Of a stretch of DNA of 64,000 nt, positions 9,593 to 20,935 are shown in pieces. The first letter of the stretch is position 1, and each line of letters starts with the position of its first letter. The position numbers were made by a program, and so were the translations under genes. The stretch is from Heterocephalus glaber (Eukaryota; Chordata; Mammalia; Rodentia; Bathyergidae). The stretch covers positions 2,723,629-2,787,628 of the forward strand of contig NW_004624805.1 in NCBI RefSeq assembly GCF_000247695.1, in the 5' to 3' direction. The notes below the pieces were generated by a model. It was not told where the DNA came from, did no database searches, and saw only the letters and a list, made by a program, of their open reading frames with translations.

Positions 9593-11470
9593 TGACGCAG
9601 GTGGCAAACCTCAGTGACCTGTTGCGTTTCCATGCTGTCAGACCCTTGCATGCTTGGTCTGTTTTGTCGCCACAGCCCAGCCTTCTGGGCTATTGCAGAG
9701 TACACTGAGGACACCAAGGAGCCCTGTGTGTGTGACACAGATATAATCCTCTTTGTCCGGCTGTCGCAGGGGCCTGGGATCTGTGCTCTCTCAGGGCAGC
9801 TTCAGGCCGGCCAGCCTTTGTGGAGAGGAGCCTAGTGACTCCTATACCTGATTATTCAAATCCCGAGCATTTCCAACCGGACCCTGTATTCCCATGCCAC
9901 ACCTTCCCAGAATGTTGGATTGATCTGGAGATTTCTTTGGAGAAGAAAGAACATTATTTTCATAACAAAATAAACATTGGTGGGCAGAAGGCAAAACTGG
10001 AGGAATTTCAAAGATCAAGCGTAACACTTCAAAGAGATTTCTAGCTTGCATTTGCAGTCCTGGACCGGCCCTCAGCCTCCCCTGGGGCACCAGTTCCCTG
10101 TCCTCGGGATGTCTACGCTGCACTTTATTGTTATTCTTGGGGTTTTTAGGTTTGAATCCAACAGCCAAATATTTTCTTCCAATACAGTGCAGACACCTAA
10201 TTCAAGGGTTGTTAAATATTGTTAGAACATTTGTTATTGCTTTACTGCTCTTCTCAGATTCCTCCCAAAAAAGAAGAAAATAAGGAAATTTACTGCTTAA
10301 GGCTATCAGCGAGGCAGATTCTGACTGCAAGTCTTCAAGTCCATCCTGCAAGGTGCCAGGCTCCCTCCAGCCTGTGGCCTCGAAGCCCCTCCCCCATGTG
10401 ACGCTCTCCCAACTGCCCATGCCCCACTTCTCGTGACCGCGGAGTCATCACCGTCGGGAGGCTGCATCCCAGTGCCTTCTTCATCCTCACCCCAAGCCGA
10501 GTCTTGCGTTTGCGAGTTGGAATCACCTCAGTTGGGCATCTTGGACAGAATGACCAGCTTCTGCCCTGGGAACACGTGTTTAATAGCTGTGCAGGGCATT
10601 TTTTTTCTCCAAAGTTCCTATCTTCTCCTGATAGCGAGTGTATCCTTAGTTAATACCCAGTCGGGAAGAAAAGCCCTCCGGGAGCAGGCAGTGGGTTAGC
10701 AAAAACTTTCTCATTTCTGGGCCTGGATGCTCCGTCAGCATCTCTGGCTCAGGAGCCCCCTCCTCTCACGCCATTCACGGTCCGGCCTCCTGGTGTCCTC
10801 CACTGATGACACCTTCATGTTTTCTCCACTCAGGGGCACAATCTCCTGAGCCTGAGTGAGGAAAATAGCCCTGGGGTCAATTTGCTTCCAAACCAGGAAA
10901 GGTTGAGCCAGCACGTAGGAGGGGCCGGAGGCCTGGGTGGCCTGCTGCTGGGAGGACCGTGAGGCCTGGGGGTGAGCCGAGGCCTGTGTAGGGGCCAGGC
11001 CCGAGGTGGTGAGTGCACCTAGAAGACCAAAGCTGGAAGAGAGAGGAAGGTTGGGAGGGGGAGCACTGGGCTGAGGACTCGCAGACCCCTGTGGACGTCA
11101 GCCCACCTGCAGGGCCGCCCAGTGTTCATAAACGAGAATCTCCTGATTTGAGCAGTGAGTGTTTTGAACAAGTAGAATGCAGAGAGGAAAAAATCTCCAA
11201 AGGGATCAGTAGGGCCTACTTCCACCTTATCCCAACAACATCAGAATGTTATTCTCTCTGAAAGCTACATTTTCCCTAGTTTTTCCACTTATTGTGCTAC
11301 AGCTTATGAATTTATAAGCACATATATTTGCATTACTTTTTAACCTCTTCATATTTCAAAAGTGGTACATTGAATATAACTTTTGTTACTCTGCTTTTGG
11401 ATGCAAGTAACAGAAAGCTGCTATTAGAATTCCAGGCTTTGTTTTCTGGGACAGTAAGTTCTAGGGAGGT
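9593..11470. other. Unique sequence, no gene supported
   Basis: Mostly single-copy DNA. Several frames of 60-110 codons occur in the moderately GC-rich parts (9840-10170 minus, 10830-11225) and look like chance. No SINE or LTR is recognised. Confidence 0.45.
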
Positions 11471-11498
11471 GGTTCCAGCAGGTTCCAGCAGGTTCCAG
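11471..11498 (+). repeat. Short 10-bp minisatellite (about 2.8 copies)
   Basis: GGTTCCAGCA is repeated twice, followed by a partial third copy ending GGTTCCAGGG. It is a simple slippage product in unique DNA. Confidence 0.9.
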
Positions 11499-12930
11499 GG
11501 CCATCCAGGGTGTGCTCAAGCACGTTTTGGTTTCTGCAGTCCTCTGGAAGCTGGGTGTGCTATCCTCAGCTCCGGGCCACAGTGCCCTAGTGTGACATTT
11601 CCCTTTCTGGGAGGTCAGGAGCAAAGCTGAGCTGCCAGAGAACCAAGTATCTCGAGTCCTGAGTCGAGGGGAGAACCAAGGAGCTGGGGCAGGTGCTCGG
11701 CTCAAGTCTTTTCCAGTTCGGTTGCATCACTGGAGGCAGCGGGTTGCTCCTGGGCCCCCACTTCCACGAGGATTGGATTCTGTGCCAGCCTAGTGGGAAG
11801 TCTCTGGCAGGGCCTGGGAGTTCCTGTGCACGGCTCTGCATTCCTTCCCGGAGCTTGGCCTCCGTTCTGCCTTTCCGCCTTCAGAGCTGCCTCCTTGGCT
11901 TCCCAAGACTCCAGGCTGAGCCAAGTCTGAGAGTGGGCCCAGTGGTCCCAACACCTGTGCCTGCTGTCTCAGTCATGTGACTGAAGGTTGTGCTCCTCAG
12001 GGGGCGGCCCCGCCAGAGAGCTCAGCTGTGCCATCAGGGCTGGGCCATGTGCCCTCTGCTGCCCTCTGGGGGTCACACTCCTCTCAGGCCTTTGCTGCTT
12101 TTGCTAGCACAGGCCCACCACTGTGGTTGGGTCTCTTTGTTACTCTCCTTGTTGTTTGCAAGTCCCAAATGGAGAAGGGGAGAGGGCATTTCATCTAGCC
12201 ACAAAAGACTGCTGGAGTCCCGTTCTGTGCCCTCAGCCATGCTGGTGCCCCCCCCCACCCGGGACCATGTCTTAAGTGCCTGACCACACAGAGAAGGACA
12301 GGTGCCTGGGGAGGCCATGTGTCCATCTCTGGATGTCCAGTGTGCAGGGAATTAGTATCTGTGCATTTCTGCATGGAAAGGCCTGTGGGTGGCTTCAGGG
12401 TGACCCTTAGTGATCCTGTTCCTCCATGAAGCCTACAGTTAGGTGGTTAAAGGGTAGCAGGATCATCACCAGAATGTGTGGCCTCTCTTATGGTAGTGAC
12501 TGACGTTAGCGGCGGGTGGACTCCCACAGTCGGGTTACATGAGCTCTGCTTCTGGGCTGTGACACATCAAATCCAAGAAGTTACTAAATAGAGATTGCCA
12601 AGGTCTGGTCTGAGAGCCCCTTGGGACCTCAGGAGGCGCTTTTAGGATGATATGGGTTCTATTTCCATATCAAAACAATGTTCCTACTTTCTTTGGGAAG
12701 CAAATTAATTTCCACACGCAACTTATATAAATCAGTCACCTCATCAGGACTTCAAAAACAGCTCCAAGCATGCTGCTTGTCTGCAACAGTTCTGGATCTG
12801 CTGAAAGTGAGGCATCCGGAGGGGTGTTGGCCTGTAAAGGGAGGTGTGCAGAGGGTGACATTCAGGGAGGTGCTCTCCTGTCACATGCATGCAGAGGGAA
12901 GACTGAGGATGAGTCTGTCTGTGGTCTGTG
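11499..12930. other. Unique, moderately GC-rich sequence
   Basis: No recognisable repeats. Overlapping frames of 70-97 codons (11587-12318) occur on both strands, as expected for GC-rich non-coding DNA. No splice-bounded exon is visible. Confidence 0.4.
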
Positions 12931-13215
12931 TGTTAGCCAGCTTCTCATGGCTGAGACCAACTTAGAGGTTTACTTTGGCTCACAGTTTTAGAGTTTTAAA
13001 CCCATGGTCAGCTGGTTCTTTTCTTTGAGACCTGTGGTGAGACAGAGACAGCATGGCAGAAGGACATGGAGAAAAGCTGCTCATTGCACAGCAGCCAGGA
13101 AGCAAAACGAGAGTGAAAGAGTCCCAGAGAGGAAGAAGCAGGGACCAGGATAGTCCCCAAGATCATGCTGCCTCCATCCCTCAGTGAGGCCCCTCGTCCT
13201 GTTTCAGGGGGCTTT
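12931..13215 (-). mobile_element. MaLR-type LTR fragment
   Basis: It starts TGTTAGCCAGCTTCTCATGG and continues with the family signature GGTTTACTTTGGCTCACAG, CATGGTCAGCTGGTTC, GGTGAGACAGAGACAGCATGGCAGAAGG and GCAGCCAGGAAGC, i.e. the 3' half of the LTR read in reverse. The U3 end is missing. A short sense-orientation piece of a related LTR (CCAGTCTCCAAAACCATGAGGTAAATAAACC, about 13237-13278) follows, so the locus is rearranged or composite. Confidence 0.7.
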
Positions 13216-13334
13216 TACCAGAGCCTCTGCCAAGGTGCTTGGACTTCCAGTCTCCAAAACCATGAGGTAAATAAACCTTTTTCCATTGTAAAATAAAGTC
13301 CAATTATTACATGTGCATGTGGCCCAGTATATGA

Positions 13335-13500
13335 CCATAGTGTTGGAGTCAGACAGCCCAGGTTCACTGTGGGCTTGGAGTTTTATGAGAGCATGACCTT
13401 AGTTTTCTCGTATGTAAAATCAGGTTCATTTTGGGTTTCAAAAATGGAAGTAAGACTTAGGTAAAGTAACTAAATAAAGTTAGTTGTTTAAATGAAATAA
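13335..13500 (+). repeat. MIR-like remnant
   Basis: GTTGGAGTCAGACAGCCCAG, then CATGACCTTAGTTTTCTCG and TATGTAAAATCAGGTTC, then AAGTAAGACTTAGGTAAAG follow the order of a MIR core (tggagtcagacagcctgggtt ... tcagtttcctcatctgtaaaatgggg). Divergence is high. Confidence 0.5.
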
Positions 13501-13740
13501 TATAGGGAAGTAGGAGTGAGGATGTGCTACCACATCCAAGGCAAAAATGTCCTGAAAAGAATGAAAGATTTGAATAGGAAGTAAGCCTGCCATAAGACAG
13601 GTGTGTGCTTTACAGGTTACAAAAATAACATGCAGGAAATCACTTTCCTAACTATGATGAACTGCCTGAGTCTCAGGCCATTTTATTCCGGCCACTGTCA
13701 CGTCATCAGCCAGAGCTAGTTCTTTATTCTTGAAGAGAGG

Positions 13741-13782
13741 TTCCTTCCTTCCTTCCTTCTTCCTTCCTTCCTTCCTTCCTTC
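13741..13782 (+). repeat. (TTCC)n microsatellite
   Basis: About ten TTCC units with one interruption (TTCTTCC near 13758). The purine complement is a GGAA tract. Confidence 0.95.
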
Positions 13783-13783
13783 A

Positions 13784-14924
13784 TTATTTCTCAGACATCT
13801 TGGAGCATTGTTCTGTGCCAGCCAATGACTCTCCCAGGATGGTTTCTGCCTTTGGGGAACTCAGAGTCTCCCATGAGAAACTGGGAATGAACCACAGTAC
13901 CCTGCCACAGCCTGGACTGCAAAGCCAAGGAGGGGAGCTGGGGAAGGTGCAGAGGAGGAACATGGAGACCGGAGTCGGCCTGATCAGGACAAGATAGAGA
14001 AAAGGACCCAAAAGAAAGCGAGAGGCTGGGAAGTTCGCTGGATAGAGCCAAGCATGGTCCTCTTTGGAGGGGAAGAGAAATATTTAGGCCACATCCCTTG
14101 GGATGCTCTGGTGTGCAGGGCACAAGGCCTGAAGCAGGTGCACAGGAGCATGACTGGGGTGCTCGGGCTGTGTTCTCTGCTCTAGCCATGCTGTTCTGAA
14201 GGTGTTCGAAGCCTGGCTGGGAGGGAGGCAGGGAGGGCGACAGAGGTCTGCTTCCATGTCTGTGCTCTGGGGTCTGACAGCCCCGGGCGCTGGCATCAGC
14301 ACTGAGGCCATCATGGTCAGTCTGCCCCAGGGCAGCACTTACATGCTGGGGCTACCAGTGTCCTACACGGATGGAGGGACTTCTCCAGGAGTGTTCACGG
14401 ATGCCAGACAGCAAGATCTATCCTTTGACATTTGGTCTCTGCTTCTCACAGGGACCCAGAATACACGTGGGCAGCAGCCTGGCAATTCGTTAACCCCATT
14501 CCACAGGGCTGTGTGCTTCTAAGGTTATTTTCCGTCTAGCAGCCAAGGTACCCAAGGAGAAGAGACACTGATGGACATGACATCAGGGAAACAGAGGCAG
14601 GGGCAGGTGATGTCCTGGCAGGCATGCTGCAACAAGCCAGAAACCGAGTCAGATGCACATGGTGTGCGTGTGTGAGGGGCTGAACTCTTGCTCTGCTTTT
14701 CTTTTAGCACCTGACCTCTGGCAGCTTATTTTCTATGTGCCGCAATTTACTGTGTGTACAATGAGTGATAATGTTACAGTACAGATTGATAAAAATCGTG
14801 GGGTAAACATGTAAGGAATGATCAAAATATGCAATGGGTGTTTAAATTTTAAAAATTATTACAGTAAAAGAAACATTGCCTGCCATTAATCCCCCCTCAC
14901 TTTAAATTCACTTATCCCATTGTT
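13784..14924. other. Unique sequence, no gene supported
   Basis: Single-copy DNA with moderate GC up to 14720, then AT-rich. Overlapping minus frames (13784-14338, up to 132 codons) are proline- and serine-rich without a domain and are judged chance. Confidence 0.4.
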
Positions 14925-14990
14925 CTTGGCATTTTCTGAAGCAGTTCTGGAAGTGCTCTTTTGTGAGTATTTTAAATAAAAAAAAATAAG
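14925..14990 (-). pseudogene. Mariner-type transposase tail fragment (inverted copy)
   Basis: On the minus strand the segment reads LTKEHFQNCFRKCQEQWDK and then a stop. This matches the C-terminal mariner pattern 'DFQ.CF..W..RW.KC', which follows the catalytic domain. It faces the larger plus-strand mariner piece at 15060-15255. Whether it is an independent insertion or half of an inverted duplication cannot be told here. Confidence 0.45.
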
Positions 14991-15059
14991 GAGAATGCTG
15001 CTCCTGAGTGCCATCCAATGGAAAGGTAGACTCATAAAAATATGGTGTGTCCTCATCTG

Positions 15060-15255
15060 CCTTATTCAACAGATCTGGCACATGTGACTTCTGCTTCTTC
15101 CTCAAAGTCAAAATGACCATGACTGCAAATGTTCTCAATGGATCCAGACCGTCAGGACAACCATGACAGAGCAGCTAGAGATACGCATGGAAGAAGACTT
15201 CCAGAGCTGCTTCAGAAAGTGGAATGAGGAATGGTATAGGAGTGTTTGAAGGGAG
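15060..15255 (+). pseudogene. Mariner/Tc1-superfamily transposase C-terminal remnant, frameshifted
   Basis: Mariner transposases cut and paste DNA with a DDD catalytic triad and share a C-terminal YSPDLAPCDFFLFPKLK block. Here TATTCAACAGATCTGGCAC (15061-15079) encodes YSTDLA. A one-base loss follows, after which the frame reads DFCFFLKVKMTM. A further frame change leads to MTEQLEIRMEEDFQSCFRKW, matching the family's tail. At least two frameshifts make it inactive. Upstream domains and terminal inverted repeats are not recognised, so only the 3' part survives. Confidence 0.65.
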
Positions 15256-15625
15256 AGAGAGGATTTTGAGGGTGATTGATAGCAATATGTCTTTTACTGT
15301 AATGACTCTTTTAAAAATTTGAGCATTCGTTATATTTGTCAGTCACACCTCATATACCCAGGATGCAGCATGAACCCCACATCTTGCAGGTCTTTAGGCA
15401 CAGGGTAGGCATGCATCCTACAGAGGCCCACAGGGGTGACATCTTCCTGGGGCGGGCACTGCAGCACCACCATTCCTCATGCAAGTTGTCGCATCATCAA
15501 ATGCCAAAACAACAACTTCATTTATTGGCTTTGCTGACTGAAAGCCACTCTCCAGAAATTTGTTTTTATATTGAATTTGGGTTCAGAACTGGTGATCTGC
15601 AGCATACTATCCTTCACATTCTGCC
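15256..15625. other. Unique sequence
   Basis: Single-copy DNA between the mariner relic and a MaLR LTR. No gene or repeat is recognised, and the 103-codon frame at 15336-15647 has no domain. Confidence 0.4.
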
Positions 15626-16081
15626 TGTTAGCTTACTGTTGCTGTGACAAAACATCTGACAAACACGACTTAATGGAGGAGATATTTATTTGGCTCCTGG
15701 TTTCAGAGGTTTCAGTCCATGATTGGCTTGGTCCAAGGCAGGACCATCATGGTGGAAGGGCGAGGTGCAGCAAAGCTGCTCATGTCATGGAAGCCAAGAA
15801 GCAGAGAGCAGAGGGAGAGAGAGAGAGGGAGAGAGAGAGGGAGGGAGAGAGAGGGAGGGGGGGAAGTGGCTGGGGATAGGACATGCCCTTCAGAACCATG
15901 CCTCCAGTGACCTACTTCCTCCAGGAACTAGGCTCCACATCTTAATAGACCATTCAGCTATGAACTCTCAGTGCATTGATTCATTGATAAGTTAGTGCCC
16001 TCATGATCCAATGATCTTCCAAAAGCCCCTCCTGTGAACACATGAGTCTTTGGGGAGATATTTTTTATTCAAACTGTAACA
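15626..16081 (-). mobile_element. MaLR-type LTR with internal purine repeat
   Basis: It begins TGTTAGCTTACTGTTGCTGTGACAAAAC and includes TTATTTGGCTCCTGGTTTCAGAGG, GGACCATCATGGTGGAAGGG, GAAGCCAAGAAGCAGAGAGCAG, TGACCTACTTCCTCCAG and the U3 end CAAACTGTAACA at 16081. This is a near full-length LTR in reverse orientation. A clean 5-bp duplication is not found (CTGCC upstream, GCCAG downstream). Confidence 0.8.
15803..15864 (+). repeat. (GAGA)n/(GGGA)n purine tract
   Basis: Imperfect GA repeat expanded from the GAGAGAG segment that this LTR family normally carries. It accounts for the R/E-rich frames seen here, which are not genes. Confidence 0.9.
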
Positions 16082-16626
16082 GCCAGCAGTGAGTACCCAG
16101 GAGCCCATGGGTAGTATGGAGCCTGAGAACGTCTGGCGCTCAAGCAGGCTCAACTGTGGTTCAAGTTTAGCCACTCTATTTTCCTGTCTTTTTCCCTCCT
16201 TATGCTAAGAAGGATTCAGGGTAACTTAGAGAATGACAGCCAATGTATGGTATAAAATCTTGAGCATGCAAAAGTAACACCAGGTGCAGGGCAAAAGGTT
16301 TGGATTGCACTGGTAGAAGTGAGCTTCAAACCCGGCTCTGCACATTTTAGCAGCTGGTCTGACAAGAACAGATTTAGCCATCCTGGGAGGCCATCCAGCA
16401 AATATCCATCCGTCAAAGCTATGTCCTTAGTAGAAAAAGGAATAGGAAGCATTTCAGATAAGTCTCCATATATTTAGTATCTATCAGGCATATGGAACTT
16501 TTGTGTATGGGGACTTATTTGGTTATACAAAAGCAACAATCTTATTCCAAAGCTCAATGACCTTTATAATCTGACTTTTCAAGGAAATTAGTTTATGAAA
16601 AGCCACAGCCAATATTTTGAACAGAT
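16082..16626. other. Unique sequence
   Basis: Single-copy DNA between two LTRs. No gene or named repeat is seen. Confidence 0.4.
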
Positions 16627-17082
16627 TGTATTAGTGTTCTCTAGAGGAACAGAATCAAAAGAAAATATACACATAATTCTGCACAGGGATTTATCAGGTG
16701 GGCTCACAGGAACAGAGGTGGGAGAGCCCACAGGCCTGTCTATGTGATAGAGAAGCCTCAGGAGCCTGGAGAAGTTGCAGTTCAAAGGCCCAGGCATTAC
16801 TGTGGATTCCTTGGTATGAATCTGCCAGGGTTGAAGGGTTGAAGAAACTGGAGGCTGATGTCCAAAGGCAATGGTGAAGGCCGAGCTCTTCCAGGAGTGG
16901 GATTTTTCTTCTTTCTCTTTTTATTCCATCCAGGCTACAGTCTATTGGTTGGGGTCACCCACATCCAGGCTGGGTTTTCTGTCTTCAGTTTTCTGGTCTA
17001 CATCATCCCTCATCCACAGACACACATGGACCCCACTCGCCTGCTAGGCAAACGAAGCCAAAGGACACATCACAATTAACAG
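16627..17082. mobile_element. ERVL-type LTR (MLT2-like), solo
   Basis: It starts TGTATTAGTGTTCTCTAGAGGAACAGAATC and then follows that family's order: GGATTTATCAGGTGGGCTCAC, GAGAAGCCTCAGGAGCC, TGATGTCCAAAGGCAATGG, CTTTTTATTCCATCCAGGC, GGTTGGGGTCACCCACATCC and an end near ACATCACAATTAACAGCC. The family name is from memory and the strand convention is left open. Confidence 0.6.
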
Positions 17083-18090
17083 CCATGCGGGTTTACGGGG
17101 AGAAATGAAGTGCTCTTCTCTCTCATGCCTGCCCCACTCTGTCTCCCTCTCTCACTCACACACACACACACCCCCTCCCAGCACACAGCTGAGCACAGGA
17201 ATACAATTACAGCACTATCTGCATATTTTGTACAGGTGAATGCAGCATATCTGTATGTTTTGACCCACCTAGCTTCAACCATACCCTTTCAAAAGCCTGT
17301 AGAGGTTTTTGCTTGGAATAAGTTAAAATAGTCAGTTTAGCGGGGAACGTGAGAAAGAAGAGGTTCCAGGTCATGCTGTGAAACCACGATTCTCAGGCGG
17401 GGTTGGGACTCTGTAAGGCTCCCACGTGGTTTCTCAGATTCCCCGGAACAGCAGAGGGGCTCGGGAGAGGGCCTGGGAATCTTGAGTGGGCCTGGGAAAA
17501 CGATATCCTGGGTTTCTTTTTAGTGCTGAGAAAGCGGGAGAGAGGAGCAGTCCTGGAGATAATCGAGGGCAGTGCGTGTTGGGAGACGGGAGAGGCAGGT
17601 GAGAGAATGCAGTGCCCCGAGGCCGCCTTCCGATAGCAGACAGCAGTGGCCGAGTGCTCTCAGACCCCGGGAAGCCATGCTGCAGGGCGTGCCACGGCAT
17701 GACGCCCAGCCCGAGCCCACATTTCTTCTATCAGTTGCACATTGCCGTTCCTCTTCTCATTTCGCTGCTTTCTCCTCCTGCTTGGGCAGCTGATGTATGC
17801 GCTGATTCCCCTTCCAAAGCCATGGCCACCTTTTGCCCGCCTCCCTGCCCTTTGCTGGGGAAAGAGCCCCTCTCCTCCATCTGCAGGCTCAGAGGGCCGG
17901 GGCCCTGGTCGTTCTAGCACAGTGTCCCTGGGGTGTCACACCAAGGATGCGCCAGGGTGTCGCCACAGTGAAGGGGGAGCCCCTCCCCAGCCACGGGGAG
18001 CTTTCCATTTTTATCTCAGAGCTCAGAGCAATTGTTTACCTTTCTCCCGGCAATCTAACTCAATTTTTCCTAAGTGTCATAACCAATTTT
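17083..18090. other. Unique sequence with a short (CA)n
   Basis: A (CA)n run sits at 17153-17175. The GC-rich patch 17390-18010 contains many overlapping frames (the longest 196 codons at 17742-18332) but no domain, no exon signals and only modest CpG. No repeat is recognised. Confidence 0.4.
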
Positions 18091-18760
18091 CCCCAATTCA
18101 TTTTGATAATTTTCAAACATGTAAAGAAAAGAACCGCACAGTTAAACCCAGGCTCCGTGCCCAGATTCACCAGTTTTCCCCCGTGTGCTCATTCTCTCTC
18201 CTCTGCTCTCTGCTCCTTCTCTCCCTTCCTTCCTGTTTTTCCTTTACCGATTTATATTCACATCCCCGTTTAGGGATGAACTATTTGAAAGCAAATGATG
18301 GCCACCACCACAGTTCCCTTCTAAACACTTGAGAAGTATGAATGCATCTCCTTGGAATCAGGTATCTCCCCGCATTGCTGTAATACCATGCACGTTCCCG
18401 ATGCAGCAAACACTTCTCCATGGCACCAGCCCTGCACATGGTCTGCAGCCTTTTGTTCAGGTCGAGATCTTTTAAGGTCCAAGCATTTCGGACCACTGTG
18501 AGCACTCCTTGATTTTGTCAACTGCTCGCTTAATTGTGTGTCTTTCACCACACTGTTTTTTGAAGAGTTCACATGGTTGTCTTGCCCATACTCTGTTCCT
18601 GCTGTTTCCTGTAAATCAGAATAAAGTCTCATGTGTGATTAGAGTCAGTTTAAGCCACTGTGGTAAGACTATGGGAGGTGACGGTGAGGACTTGTCACTG
18701 AGTCCTGTGGAGGGGCACGTGACGCTCTGTATGGTGCAACTTTGATTTTTTGGCTAAGGT
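18091..18760. mobile_element. Ancient LINE-1-like remnant
   Basis: A series of weak matches in the right order to an old mammalian L1-associated repeat: TTTTGATAATTTTCAAACATG, CCCAGATTCACCAGTTTTCC, GATGAACTATTTGAAAGC, GATTTTGTCAACTGC, TTTTTTGAAGAGTTCACATGG, TGTTTCCTGTAAATCAG and TGTGTGATTAGAGTCAG. The subfamily and exact borders cannot be set by eye. Confidence 0.45.
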
Positions 18761-19555
18761 TGTGATGGCCAGACACCTCCAGCATGTACACGTAGGGGTT
18801 GCATTTGTTTGTTGTTTTACAGTGGGCGAATCACTGAGAGAAAAGATTTTGAGACTACGTGGATTCCCTGTTACCAACAATATATTGTCCAACTGCTATG
18901 AAGATCCCTGCATGACTCAATTATTATATTGGGAATGTAAAATGATTTTTTAAAAAATTCTGTAATCTTTTCTACATTTATCAGGTGGCAATTTGTAAAA
19001 GAAGATCACTGCTTCTCCTGATCCCTCATCTCCCTCTCATTTCTATCACACACAACTTACGAATTACAAATTCATGGTTCTTACAAGTGCATTGATTGTG
19101 AACAAGGAGCGCCATGTCTTTTCCTGGATGCTCACATTATCCTGGTTGTCGCTCTCCCGCTGGCTCCATGTCTCCTGGATGTGACTCCTGAGTCTTTGTG
19201 CGCCACCGTGTTTTGGGGCGCAGGTTCTCCCGGACTCAGCTTGTGCTTTCTCTGCCCCAGGACTGAACTCAGCCGTCTCTCCAAAGAGCCTGGGTTCCAG
19301 GGGGACATTGAGAGCCCCAAATCCGGGTGATGAGCCCTTCTCAGCACACGGGACAGACATTCAAGGTGTTCATGGCTTCTCAGTAGCTTTTCCTGCACAC
19401 ATCTCACTGCATATTTCCTTACCTTCCTTAGTTTCTATTTTCATCTTTTCTTTTACAGAGAAAATCTTGCTTCCTAGATGAATATGTTTACTTATTTACT
19501 TTATACAAAACAGAATAAAACTGTTGTAAAATTACAATAGTGTATCCCTCAGGGA
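18761..19555. other. Unique sequence
   Basis: Single-copy DNA. Frames of 91-98 codons on minus at 19064-19407 lack domain similarity. Nothing else is recognised. Confidence 0.4.
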
Positions 19556-19559
19556 TTAC

Positions 19560-19990
19560 AGGAAAAAAGTTTCACTGTCAGAAATTGGTTCACACAATTA
19601 TGGAGACTGAAAAACCCCAAGACCAGCAGCCGGCAGGCTAGAGACACCACAGAGCCAAGAATGGTACTCCAGTCTGAAGGCCGGCACCAGGGCAGCCAAG
19701 AAGAGCCTGCTGTTTCTGTTTGGGTGTAAAGGAAGGAAAAGAGGAAAGGACATCCCACCCGGACAGCAGTTAGGCAGAGGCAGGAGGACCTCCCAGTAAC
19801 CAGCAGAGGGTTAGCCTTTTGTTCTGCTCAGGCCTTCACCTGATTGCACAAGGCCCACCCACACCAGGGAGGCCCTTGTCTTACTCAGTTTACTAATTCC
19901 TATGCTGATGTCACCCAGAAATAACCTTACAGACACACCTGGACAAGAGTTGAGCAAAGGCCTGGGGAACAGACACCCAGTCAAGTGGGC
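19560..19990. mobile_element. ERVL-type LTR (MLT2-like), second copy
   Basis: Same family and orientation as the LTR at 16627. Shared landmarks are TTGGTTCACACAATTATGGAGAC, AAAACCCCAAGACC, CAGTCTGAAGGCC, CCCACCCACACCAGGG, CTCAGTTTACTAATTCC, AACCTTACAGACACACC and ACACCCAGTCAAGTGGG. The start is truncated or diverged. Confidence 0.6.
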
Positions 19991-20330
19991 TTGCAAAATG
20001 AGCCCTCACAAATACCTCTGTTACTACTGTCCACAAAACTAGAAGGTAAAGTTTTCAGATTTCTTTGCTGTTGTTTGGGCCTTAGAATATATTGCATTAT
20101 GGATGAACAAAGAGAATTAACTAGAATCAAAAGTTTTTTAAAATCAGAAGTTACTTGAAATACTTCTTTTCTTTGTGTGGTTACTTTTACCAATTTAATA
20201 TATATTGGCTTTTTTTACTTCTGTTCATATTAAAAATTTTAGAGATAAAAATCCATTTTGGTTTAATTTTGCTTTGTGAATATGTAAAACATTTATATGT
20301 TTAAATAATCAAAACAATATAAAAAGCATA
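19991..20330. other. Unique AT-rich sequence
   Basis: Very AT-rich, without a recognised repeat or gene. Confidence 0.4.
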
Positions 20331-20935
20331 CAGCAGTCACCTCTCATTTGCAGTTTTACCTTCCACAGTTTCAGTTACCTGTAGTCAGCTGTTGTCCGAA
20401 AGTAGGAAGCAGAAAATTCCAGAGGTCAACCATTCCTAGTTTTTGCATGTTGTTCTGAGTATCATGATAAAATGTCATGTCATCTTGCTCCATTTTGCCT
20501 AGGATGCGAATCACCTCTTGCCTAGCATACCCCACTGTGTAAGATACCCACCCATTAGTCACTTAACAGTCTCGGTTATCAAATTGACTGACATGGCATC
20601 ACAGTGCTTGCATCAGTGTGACCTTGTGTAGTAGCCTAATGCCACATCACATGGCCCACATCACTCTTATCATGTGGGCATGGTACCACCTCACAGCAGT
20701 GTGAGTACAGTACCATAGATATTTTGAGAGAAAGATATCACATTTCAGTCTTTATTTCAGTGTACTGCTATAATTATTCTACTTCAGTTATAGTTGTTAA
20801 GCCCTACTGTGCCTAATTTATAAAGCTAGCTTTATTATAGGTATGAATGTGTAGGGAAATATATATATTTCAATGTAATATATATATATATATTTTTTTT
20901 TCAGGGATCCACTGGTGTCCTAGACTATATAACCA
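20331..20935. mobile_element. Tigger-type (pogo/Tc1 superfamily) DNA transposon, internally deleted
   Basis: The left part follows the known Tigger non-coding end: CAGTCACCTCTCATTTGCAG, CCACAGTTTCAGTTACC, TGAGTATCATGATAAAATG, CCCACCCATTAGTCACTTA and CTCGGTTATCAAATTGACTG. The right part has the matching other end: CAGTGTACTGCTATAATTATTC, CCCTACTGTGCCTAATTTATAAA and GATCCACTGGTGTCC. The transposase gene that would lie between is missing, so this is a non-autonomous deletion derivative. An AT microsatellite (about 20858-20900) interrupts the right end. Confidence 0.7.

Noticed and set aside
15571..15995. Frames rich in Arg/Glu/Gly on plus
   Set aside because: Produced by the GA-repeat part of a reverse MaLR LTR.
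17742..18332. 196-codon plus frame
   Set aside because: Half lies in an ancient L1-like repeat and half in GC-rich unique DNA; no domain.
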